Source: Marinovum sp048263515 (GTDB lineage: Bacteria; Pseudomonadota; Alphaproteobacteria; Rhodobacterales; Rhodobacteraceae). From it: a stretch of DNA of 64,000 nt. The notes under the pieces are model-generated. The model made no database searches. It saw only the letters and a list, made by a program, of their open reading frames with translations, and was not told the DNA's origin. The stretch spans positions 444,094-508,093 of the forward strand of contig NZ_JBLXEC010000001.1 in assembly GCF_048263515.1 (NCBI RefSeq), read 5' to 3'. The position numbers were made by a program, and so were the translations under genes. This document shows positions 57,336-64,000 of the stretch, in pieces. Each line of letters opens with the position of its first letter. Within the stretch, counting starts at the first letter, position 1.

Positions 57336-59276
57336 ATGGGTCACATGAGACAGACACGACAGACACTGATGGGAGGCGCCGCGGCGCTGGGGCTGATGGC
57401 CCTGTCAGCCACCGCCACACTCGCCAACGGCTATGACCAGGCGCCGATGTTCGACCCGCTGGTCGCCGACGGCACCCTGCCACCGCTGGAGGCACGTCTG
57501 CCGGCCAACCCGTTGGTCTTCGAGACGGTGTCCGAGATCGGCGAATATGGCGGCACCCTGCGTCGTGCCATCCTCGGCGGCGGTGACCAGCACAATATCG
57601 TGCGGGTGATCGGTCACGAGAACCTGGTGCGCTGGAGCGTCGACTGGACCGAGATCAAGCCCAACATCGCCGAGAGCTGGGAGGTCTCGGACGATGCCAC
57701 CACCTTTACCTTCAAGCTGCGCGAGGGCATGAAATGGTCTGACGGCGCGCCGTTTACCGCCGATGACATCATGTTCTGGTACGAGGTCTTTTCCGACCCG
57801 CGCCTGACGCCGTCGAAACACCCGATCTACGTCGGCCCCGAAGGTCCGGTCACCGTCACCAAGCTTGACGAGACCACCGTCGAGTTCAAGTTCGCCTCGC
57901 CCAACGGGCTGTTCATCCCGAACATGGCCTATGGGTTCGGCTACTACCCGGTGAACTATCCCAAGCATTACCTCACGCAGTTCCACGCCGACTACAACCC
58001 CGACGGCATCGAGGCGCTGGTCGCGGCGGAACCGGCGGCCACCGACTGGATCTCGCTCTTCACGCTGAAGGCCGGGCACATGCATACGCCGGCCTTCTGG
58101 CAGAACCCGGACCGGCCGACGCTGCACCCCTGGAAGCTGAAGAACGCCTATGGCGCCGCCGACCGGCTGGTGGCCGAGCGCAACCCCTACTTCTGGAAGG
58201 TCGATGCCGAGGGCAACCAGCTGCCCTATTTCGACGCCATCACCTGGGACCAGGTCGAAGACCCCGAGACCATCCTGCTCAAGGCGTTCAACGGCGAGAT
58301 CGACTACATGAACCGCCACCTGGGACGGCCCGCAAACCGGGCGATCCTGACCGACAACGCCGAGCGCGGCAAATACCGCTTCTTCGACACCAATGACCTG
58401 CCGTCGAACGGCGCGATCCTGATGCTGAACCTCAACAACCCCGATCCGGTCAAGAACGAGGTGGTCAACAACAAGGACTTCCGCATCGGTCTGAGCCATG
58501 CGGTCAACCGGCAGGAGATCATCGACCTGATCTACCTCGGCTCGGGCCGCGCCGCGCAGACCGCGCCGCAGCCGGTCTCGCCGCTCTATGACGAGGAAAT
58601 GGCGACGCAGTTCACCGAATTCGATCCCGACCTCGCGAACGAATACCTCGACAAGGTGCTGCCGGAAAAGGACGACGAGGGCTTCCGCCTCGGCCCCGAT
58701 GGCAAGCGCTTCTCGCTGGTCTTCATGGTGGCCGATGTCTTTGGCGCGCAGTTCCCCGACGTGATGGAGCTGGTGGCGATCTATGCCGCCGACGTGGGGC
58801 TGGATTTCCAGATCCGCATGAGCGACCGGGCGCGGCTGCAGGAGCTGGCTTCCTCGGCGCAGCATGACGCCTATATCTGGAACTGCGCCGGCGGCCAGTC
58901 CGACGCCTATACCTCGCCCGAATGCTATCTGCCCTTCGGCACTGCGGTCTACTGGGCGCCTGAATGGGCCAAGTGGGGCGTCGATCCTGCCACCGGCATC
59001 GAGCCGCCGGAAAGCATCAAGGCGCTCTTCACCCAGTACGACATGGTCAAGGCGGCCCCCACTTCCGAGACGCGCAAGTCCGAGATGGAGAAGCTGCTCG
59101 ACCTGTCCAAGGAGGCCTTCCTGACCGTGGGCCTGGTGCAGAGCGATCCGGCCTTCGGCGTGGCGCGCAACAACGTGAAGAACGTGCCCGATCCGCTGCC
59201 GATCTCGGGGCAGCTCTGGTACCCGTCGCCCTACGTCAGCCAGATGTTCTACGAAGGCGGCAAATCCCTGCCATAG
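57336..59276 (+). CDS. ABC transporter substrate-binding protein, family 5 (peptide/oligosaccharide), 646 aa
   Basis: Periplasmic binding protein with a signal peptide ending near TLAN, before GYDQAPMF. Family 5 signatures include AESWEVSDDATTFTFKLREG (about residues 111-130) and WSDGAPFTADD. At 646 aa it is longer than most oligopeptide-binding proteins (about 540) and resembles the large family 5 proteins of rhizobia such as AgpA, which bind oligosaccharides. The dehydratase upstream (26-base gap) supports a sugar ligand. GAGGAGG precedes the ATG. Confidence 0.9.
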   Translation: MGHMRQTRQTLMGGAAALGLMALSATATLANGYDQAPMFDPLVADGTLPPLEARLPANPLVFETVSEIGEYGGTLRRAILGGGDQHNIVRVIGHENLVRWSVDWTEIKPNIAESWEVSDDATTFTFKLREGMKWSDGAPFTADDIMFWYEVFSDPRLTPSKHPIYVGPEGPVTVTKLDETTVEFKFASPNGLFIPNMAYGFGYYPVNYPKHYLTQFHADYNPDGIEALVAAEPAATDWISLFTLKAGHMHTPAFWQNPDRPTLHPWKLKNAYGAADRLVAERNPYFWKVDAEGNQLPYFDAITWDQVEDPETILLKAFNGEIDYMNRHLGRPANRAILTDNAERGKYRFFDTNDLPSNGAILMLNLNNPDPVKNEVVNNKDFRIGLSHAVNRQEIIDLIYLGSGRAAQTAPQPVSPLYDEEMATQFTEFDPDLANEYLDKVLPEKDDEGFRLGPDGKRFSLVFMVADVFGAQFPDVMELVAIYAADVGLDFQIRMSDRARLQELASSAQHDAYIWNCAGGQSDAYTSPECYLPFGTAVYWAPEWAKWGVDPATGIEPPESIKALFTQYDMVKAAPTSETRKSEMEKLLDLSKEAFLTVGLVQSDPAFGVARNNVKNVPDPLPISGQLWYPSPYVSQMFYEGGKSLP

Positions 59277-59287
59277 GGGTGCCGCAC

Positions 59288-59350
59288 GGCCGGCCTGAAG
59301 CCTCCTCCCGCTTCGGGCCGGCCCCCGTGGGATCGCCGCAGGGCGATCCC
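59288..59350. terminator. Two hairpins between binding-protein and permease genes
   Basis: A 14-bp stem (59288-59301 with 59310-59323, one G-U pair, 8-nt loop) is followed by a 9-bp stem, GGGATCGCC / GGCGATCCC (59329-59337 with 59342-59350). Neither has a T-run. They probably protect the binding-protein mRNA or lower permease expression. Confidence 0.6.
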
Positions 59351-59376
59351 CCCAATCTTCGACAGAAAGTTATGCA

Positions 59377-60360
59377 ATGCTCGGCTTTGTCTACAGACGG
59401 CTGCTCTACATGATTCCGACCGTCGTGTTGGTGTCGGTCGTCACCTTCCTCATCATCCAGCTGCCCCCCGGTGACTACCTCGACACCCTGGCGGCGGAAC
59501 TTTCCGACAGTGGCGGTCTCGACGCCGGCACCATGGAGGCGCTCCGCGAACGCTATGGTCTCGGCCAGCCCTTCTTCGTGCAATACTGGAAATGGATTTC
59601 CGGCATCGTCTTTCACGGCGACTTCGGCCTCTCGTTCGAAAAGAACCTGCCGGTGGGCGATCTGATCTGGGACCGGCTTGGCTGGACCTTTGCGATCTCG
59701 CTGCTGACGCTCCTGTTCATCTGGGCGGTGGCTCTGCCGATCGGCATCTACTCGGCGGTGCGCAAGTATTCCTTCGGCGACTACGCCGCGACGTTCTTCG
59801 GCTTCATCGGCCTTGCCGTGCCGAACTTCCTGCTGGCGCTGGTAATGATGTACGTGGCCTTCAAGTACTTCGGCCAGTCGGTCGGCGGGCTTGTCAGCCC
59901 CGAGTACCTCGACCAGCCCTGGAGCTGGGAGAAGCTGGTCGACCTGCTGCAACACATCTGGATGCCGATCTTCGTGGTGGGCACCTCGGGCGCCGCCGCG
60001 CTGATCCGCATCATGCGCGCCAACCTGCTGGACGAGCTTTACCGGCCCTACGTCGTCACCGCCCGCGCCAAGGGCATGTCCGAATTCCAGCTGCTGCTGC
60101 GTTACCCGGTGCGTGTTGCGCTCAACCCCTTCATCTCCACCATCGGGTGGATCCTGCCGACGTTGGTCTCGGGAGAGATCATCGTGGCGGTCGTGATGAA
60201 CCTGCCAACCACAGGCCCGATGCTGCTGCGCGCGCTTCTGGTGCAGGACATGTACCTGGCGGGCTCGCTCATCCTGATCGTCAGCCTGCTGACCGTGCTG
60301 GGCACCCTGATATCCGACCTGCTGCTGGCCTGGATCGACCCGAGGATCAGATACCAATGA
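59377..60360 (+). CDS. ABC permease, DppB/OppB type, 327 aa
   Basis: First membrane subunit. It has an N-terminal hydrophobic anchor followed by a periplasmic segment and five more hydrophobic segments, as in OppB. The ATPase-contact loop YVVTARAKGMSEFQLLLRYP lies near residue 226. It overlaps the second permease by 4 bases. Confidence 0.92.
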   Translation: MLGFVYRRLLYMIPTVVLVSVVTFLIIQLPPGDYLDTLAAELSDSGGLDAGTMEALRERYGLGQPFFVQYWKWISGIVFHGDFGLSFEKNLPVGDLIWDRLGWTFAISLLTLLFIWAVALPIGIYSAVRKYSFGDYAATFFGFIGLAVPNFLLALVMMYVAFKYFGQSVGGLVSPEYLDQPWSWEKLVDLLQHIWMPIFVVGTSGAAALIRIMRANLLDELYRPYVVTARAKGMSEFQLLLRYPVRVALNPFISTIGWILPTLVSGEIIVAVVMNLPTTGPMLLRALLVQDMYLAGSLILIVSLLTVLGTLISDLLLAWIDPRIRYQ

Positions 60361-61511
60361 CCGATCAGACAACCGACCTGTCCGCCGTGGCGCCGCCTGC
60401 CGCAGAGCCTGACACCATGCCCGTGCTGCTGGGCCCTTGGGCGCTGATGTGGCGCAAGTTCCGCCGTCACCGGGTGGCTTACCTGAGCCTCTGGGTGGTG
60501 GGCTTCATCTATGCCATGGCGCTCTTTGGCGAGTTCCTCGCCACCACCGACATCCAGGAAACCAACCGCCGGGCGCCCTTTGCGCCGCCGATGAGCGTGC
60601 ATCTCTTCAACGAGACCGAGGACGGCAGCCGGCAGGTCCTGCTGCATGCCAAGGGGCTGAAGCTGACGCTCGACCCGGTCGACCGCCGCCGCACCTTTGT
60701 CGAGGACCCGGAAAAGGTCATTCCGCTGGGCTTCTTCGTCAAGGGCTTCGACTATCACCTGCTGGGGCTGATCCCGACCAACCGGCATTTCTTTGGCCCG
60801 GTGAACCCGAAGGACCGGGTGTATTTCTGGGGGGCCGACCGGCTCGGCCGCGATATCTTCAGCCGGATCGTCATGGGCACGCGGATTTCCATGTCCATCG
60901 GCCTGGTCGGCGTGGCGCTGTCGCTGGTGATCGGCGTCTCGCTGGGTGGGCTCTCGGGCTACTACGGCGGCTGGGTGGACAATGCGATCCAGCGGCTGAT
61001 CGAGTTCCTGCGCTCGATCCCGACCATCCCGCTGTGGATGGGGCTGGCCGCCGCCATCCCGCTCGACTGGCCGCCGCTGCGGACCTACTTCGTGGTGACC
61101 ATGATCGTCTCGATGATCGGCTGGACCAGTCTCGCCCGCGAAGTGCGCGGCAAGTTCCTGTCGCTGCGGGGTGAGGATTTCATCACCGCGGCCCGGCTCG
61201 ACGGTCTGTCGGACTGGCAGGTGATCCGCCTGCACATGGTACCGAGCTTTGCCAGCCATATCATCGCCTCGCTGACATTGGCCGTGCCGCTGATGATCCT
61301 CGCCGAGACCTCTCTGTCGTTCCTCGGCATCGGCCTTCAGCCGCCGATCGTGTCCTGGGGCACGCTGCTGAAGGAAGCTCAGAACATTCGCACAATCATT
61401 CAGGCCCCCTGGCTGCTGATTGCCCCGGGATCGGTGATCGTCGTGGCGGTGCTGGCCCTCAACTTCCTGGGAGACGGACTTCGTGATGCCGCAGACCCCC
61501 ATGCCCACTGA
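60357..61511 (+). CDS. ABC permease, DppC/OppC type, 384 aa
   Basis: Second membrane subunit. It contains GADRLGRDIFSRIVMGTR (near residue 160), typical of OppC, and the contact loop FITAARLDGLSDWQVIRLHM. It is longer than a usual OppC (about 300 aa), because about 90 extra residues lie between the first membrane segment and the GADRLGRD motif. It overlaps the ATPase gene by 26 bases. Confidence 0.92.
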   Translation: MTDQTTDLSAVAPPAAEPDTMPVLLGPWALMWRKFRRHRVAYLSLWVVGFIYAMALFGEFLATTDIQETNRRAPFAPPMSVHLFNETEDGSRQVLLHAKGLKLTLDPVDRRRTFVEDPEKVIPLGFFVKGFDYHLLGLIPTNRHFFGPVNPKDRVYFWGADRLGRDIFSRIVMGTRISMSIGLVGVALSLVIGVSLGGLSGYYGGWVDNAIQRLIEFLRSIPTIPLWMGLAAAIPLDWPPLRTYFVVTMIVSMIGWTSLAREVRGKFLSLRGEDFITAARLDGLSDWQVIRLHMVPSFASHIIASLTLAVPLMILAETSLSFLGIGLQPPIVSWGTLLKEAQNIRTIIQAPWLLIAPGSVIVVAVLALNFLGDGLRDAADPHAH

Positions 61512-62511
61512 CCCGCTGATCCAGATCCGCGACCTGCAGACCCACTTCTTCACCGATGACGGTGTGGTCAAGGCGGTCGACGGCGTCGATCTCGACATCC
61601 ATGCCAACCGCACGCTCTGCATCCTTGGAGAGTCGGGCTGCGGCAAGTCGATCATGGCGCGCTCGATCCTGCGCATCGTCGATGCGCCGGGGCGGATCGT
61701 CGAGGGCTCGATCCTCTATCGCAATGCCCATGGCGGGAGCGTCGATCTCGCCACGGCGCGGCCCGGTTCGCGTCAGCTGCGCGAGATCCGCGGCCAGGAC
61801 ATCGCGATGATCTTTCAGGAGCCGATGTCCTCGCTCGGTCCGATCCAAAAGATCGGCCGGCAGATCACCGAGACGATCATGCTGCACCGCAAGGTGACCA
61901 AGGCCGAGGCGCGCGAGATCGCCATCGACCTGCTTGACCGGGTCGGCATCCCACGCCCGGCCGAACGCTTCGAGGCGTATCCTTTCGAATTGTCGGGTGG
62001 GATGCGGCAACGGGCGATGATCGCCATGGCGCTGTCGTGTCAGCCCCGGCTGCTGATCGCCGACGAGCCGACCACGGCGCTCGACGTGACCACACAGGCG
62101 CAGATCCTCGACCTGATCGCCGAGCTCAAGGAAGAGCTGCAGATGGGCGTCATGCTGATCACCCATGATCTGGGCGTGGTGGCCGAAGTCGCCGAGGAGG
62201 TGGCGGTGATGTACATGGGCAAGGTGGTCGAACGCGGCGATGTCTTCTCGATCTTCGAAGCGCCGCAGCACCCCTATACCCGCGCGCTTCTGGCTTCGGT
62301 GCCACGGATGGGGCAGGGGCGGCGCGACCGTCTGCCGGCAATCCGGGGCATGGTGCCGCATCCGCTGGCGCGGCCTGCCGGCTGTGCCTTCCGCGCCCGC
62401 TGCGACCACGCCATGCCGGGGATCTGCGACGCAAGACAACCCGCGCTCAAACCCGTCGGCCGCACCGAGGCCGCCTGTTTCCTGCATCACAAGGAGGCTC
62501 TTCATGACTGA
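61486..62511 (+). CDS. ABC transporter ATPase, DppD/OppD type, 341 aa
   Basis: Walker A GESGCGKS near residue 46, signature LSGGMRQRAMIAMAL, Walker B LLIADEPTTALD and the H-loop ITHD. The C-terminal oligopeptide-transporter segment has the cysteines of the iron-sulfur type (CAFRARCDHAMPGICD). ATG 61486 is preferred; GTG 61483 and ATG 61501 are in frame. The stop overlaps the next start by 8 bases. Confidence 0.92.
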   Translation: MPQTPMPTDPLIQIRDLQTHFFTDDGVVKAVDGVDLDIHANRTLCILGESGCGKSIMARSILRIVDAPGRIVEGSILYRNAHGGSVDLATARPGSRQLREIRGQDIAMIFQEPMSSLGPIQKIGRQITETIMLHRKVTKAEAREIAIDLLDRVGIPRPAERFEAYPFELSGGMRQRAMIAMALSCQPRLLIADEPTTALDVTTQAQILDLIAELKEELQMGVMLITHDLGVVAEVAEEVAVMYMGKVVERGDVFSIFEAPQHPYTRALLASVPRMGQGRRDRLPAIRGMVPHPLARPAGCAFRARCDHAMPGICDARQPALKPVGRTEAACFLHHKEALHD

Positions 62512-63484
62512 CGTTCTGATGCAGGTCCGCGACCTCGACATGCATTTCCCCGGCGCCTCCAAGGGCCGCAAGGCGGCCAACCCTGTGCGCGCCGTCGACA
62601 AAGTCTCCTTCGACGTGCACCGGGGCGAAAGCTTCGGCATCGTTGGCGAAAGCGGCTCTGGCAAGACCACCCTGGGCCGCTGCCTGATGCAGATCCTGTC
62701 GCCCACCGGCGGCTCGGTGCGCTTCAACCCGCGCGGCAAGCCCGGGGTCGAGATGACCGAGGCCGATGCGGCGGCGCTGCGGGCGATCTGGCGCGACATC
62801 CGCATGGTGTTCCAGGACCCGCAATCCTCGCTCAACCCGCGGCTGCGGGTGATCGACCTGATCGGCCAGAGCCTGCGCCAGTCAGAGGGTCTCAAGGGGC
62901 AGGCGCTGGCGGACCGGGTGTCTGAACTGCTGCTGCAGGTGGGCCTGCGCCCGGAATTCCTGCAGCGCTATCCCAACGCCTTTTCCGGCGGCCAGCGCCA
63001 GCGGCTGGGCATCGCGCGGGCGCTCGCCACACGGCCCGAACTGGTCATCGCCGACGAGGCGGTCTCGGCGCTCGACGTCTCGATCCAGGCGCAGACTCTG
63101 AACCTGCTGATGGACCTGCAGGAACAGTTCGATCTGACCTATGTCTTCATCGCGCATGACCTGGCTGTGGTCGAACATTTCTGCGACCGGATCGCGGTGA
63201 TGTACCGGGGACGGATCGTCGAACTGGCGCGCACCGAAGAGCTGTTCCGCGCGCCACGTCATCCCTATACCCGCGCGCTGCTGGCCTCGGTGCCGGTGCC
63301 AGACCCGCGGGTGCGGCGCAAGACGGAGACGGTGGAGCGGGTGGTCGAGGGCGACGGACAGACCGCAGGCTGCAACTTCGCGCCGCGCTGCCCGCATGCC
63401 ACCGATCTCTGCCGCTCGACCCCGCCCGGGCTGCGGCAAATCGCGGGTGCAGACGTCTACTGTCATTTTGCAGGCACAGAGTAA
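62504..63484 (+). CDS. ABC transporter ATPase, DppF/OppF type, 326 aa
   Basis: Walker A GESGSGKTT near residue 44, signature FSGGQRQRLGIARAL, Walker B LVIADEAVSALD (DEA where DEP is commoner), H-loop IAHD, and the C-terminal CNFAPRCPHATDLC segment. AAGGAGG precedes ATG 62504. It completes the importer. The IS30 end begins within 50 bases of its stop. Confidence 0.92.
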   Translation: MTDVLMQVRDLDMHFPGASKGRKAANPVRAVDKVSFDVHRGESFGIVGESGSGKTTLGRCLMQILSPTGGSVRFNPRGKPGVEMTEADAAALRAIWRDIRMVFQDPQSSLNPRLRVIDLIGQSLRQSEGLKGQALADRVSELLLQVGLRPEFLQRYPNAFSGGQRQRLGIARALATRPELVIADEAVSALDVSIQAQTLNLLMDLQEQFDLTYVFIAHDLAVVEHFCDRIAVMYRGRIVELARTEELFRAPRHPYTRALLASVPVPDPRVRRKTETVERVVEGDGQTAGCNFAPRCPHATDLCRSTPPGLRQIAGADVYCHFAGTE

Positions 63485-63532
63485 CAGTGATACGCGCGGA
63501 AGCCTTGGAGACAGTCCAATGACGACGAACCT

Positions 63533-64000
63533 GTGAGCGATACTTGAACCGCGACTCCTATTGGCGTTGAGGGTAGGGGCGTCGACCCATTTCCTCCATC
63601 ATCTTCTCCCGGAAGACCTCGGCGGGGGTCTTCCATCCGAGGCATTTTCTGGGTGTTGCGTTGAGGCGGTCACAGATCATCTTCAAGTCATGATCAGTGA
63701 GTGCCGTGATGTCGCGCTTACGCGGTAGCCATCTTCGGACCCGTCGGTTGGTGTTCTCGACGGTCCCTTTTTGCCACGGCGATGAGGGATCGCAAAACCA
63801 CGTCTGCGTTCCAAGCTCGGCCTGGAGATGCGGCCAGCTGACGAACTCGGTGCCACGGTCGAATGTGATGGACTTGCGCGCGAGGTGGGGCAGGTCGCGC
63901 ACTGCCTTCATGATATTGCCCATGACCGGCTTGGTGCGCTTGTTCGGGTTCTTCAGCAGCACCGTGAAGCGGCTGACGCGCTCGACCAGCGAGGTCACGT
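63533..64000 (-). mobile_element. End of an IS30-family insertion sequence, running off the window
   Basis: The transposase gene occupies the minus strand, and its 3' flank reaches at least 63533, the outer limit of the match to the remnant at 9961. The exact terminal inverted repeat cannot be set, because the other end is outside the window. Confidence 0.75.
63558..64000 (-). CDS. IS30-family transposase, C-terminal part
   Basis: About 147 C-terminal residues of a DDE transposase; the N-terminus lies beyond the window. The second catalytic Asp is in TFDRGTEF and the Glu in WQKGTVENTNRR, followed by RRWLPRKRDI and the CLGWKTPAEVF segment typical of IS30. The visible frame is intact, so the element may still be active. 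It sits 74 bases downstream of the OppF-type gene. Confidence 0.92.
   Translation of the reverse strand, partial: VTSLVERVSRFTVLLKNPNKRTKPVMGNIMKAVRDLPHLARKSITFDRGTEFVSWPHLQAELGTQTWFCDPSSPWQKGTVENTNRRVRRWLPRKRDITALTDHDLKMICDRLNATPRKCLGWKTPAEVFREKMMEEMGRRPYPQRQ

Noticed and set aside
9961..64000. Complete IS30-bounded composite transposon
   Set aside because: The left copy is a 70-base decayed fragment and the right copy is cut by the window, so mobility as a unit cannot be claimed.
1..64000. CRISPR arrays, tRNA or rRNA genes
   Set aside because: No spaced repeat array and no cloverleaf or rRNA-like stretch was found on either strand by reading; a tRNAscan or Infernal run would settle it.

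Overview
The window looks like a chromosomal or plasmid segment of a marine alphaproteobacterium, most likely Rhodobacterales (Roseobacter group). The reasons are the high GC content, the dense operons with ATGA overlaps, the TRAP, CUT1 and Opp-type carbohydrate importers, the FCD-type GntR regulators, and the large set of sulfatase and sugar-acid genes. The taxon is an inference; there is no rRNA or marker gene here. No tRNA, rRNA or CRISPR array was seen.

Layout. (1) 1-9964: the end of a TauA/SsuA-type binding protein, an arylsulfatase, an SDR, two FGGY kinases, a 2-hydroxyacid dehydrogenase, a class II aldolase and a GlpD/EryB-type FAD dehydrogenase. (2) 9961-10030: a decayed IS30-like end. 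(3) 10210-17780: GntR repressor, TRAP importer (DctQMP), 2-hydroxyacid dehydrogenase, RraA-like aldolase, PfkB (KDG-type) kinase, SDR and cupin; an aldo/keto reductase remnant follows. (4) 18127-28561: twin LacI-type operators, CUT1 ABC importer with a YesL protein, sulfatase, GH2 beta-mannosidase, LacI regulator and a D-lyxose/mannose isomerase. (5) 28730-41794: GntR, an MhpD-family hydratase plus aldehyde dehydrogenase, GH127 (minus strand), a second CUT1 importer, an EamA permease, a sulfatase and a GalD-type acid-sugar dehydratase. (6) 41795-47485: repeat-bearing gap, GntR, HpaI-type aldolase, aldehyde dehydrogenase, galactarolactone-cycloisomerase-like enolase member, and DgoK. (7) 47548-54972: sulfatase (minus), a third CUT1 importer containing an SDR, and SMP-30 lactonase (minus). 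(8) 55052-63484: GntR, GalD-type dehydratase and a complete Opp/Dpp-type importer. (9) 63533-64000: the end of an IS30 transposase gene running off the window.

How it may work together (inference). Each module joins one importer to a sulfatase and/or glycosidase and to oxidative sugar-acid enzymes (SDR dehydrogenase, SMP-30 lactonase, enolase-superfamily dehydratase, then kinase or aldolase, then aldehyde dehydrogenase). None of the four sulfatases nor the two glycoside hydrolases has a recognisable signal peptide, so sulfated oligosaccharides appear to be imported first and then desulfated and cleaved in the cytoplasm. Four GntR-type regulators and one LacI-type regulator sit beside their modules. 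Three operator families are visible by eye: GGTTTATCGAT for the LacI module, ATATTATGTTTA for the GH127/hydratase module, and tandem ATGTAC sites for the right-hand module. A fourth palindrome, GCATACTGTATGC, sits before the TRAP operon.

The strongest leads for new biology are the import-first sulfated-glycan layout, the two multi-promoter regulons, and the poly-kinase module on the left.
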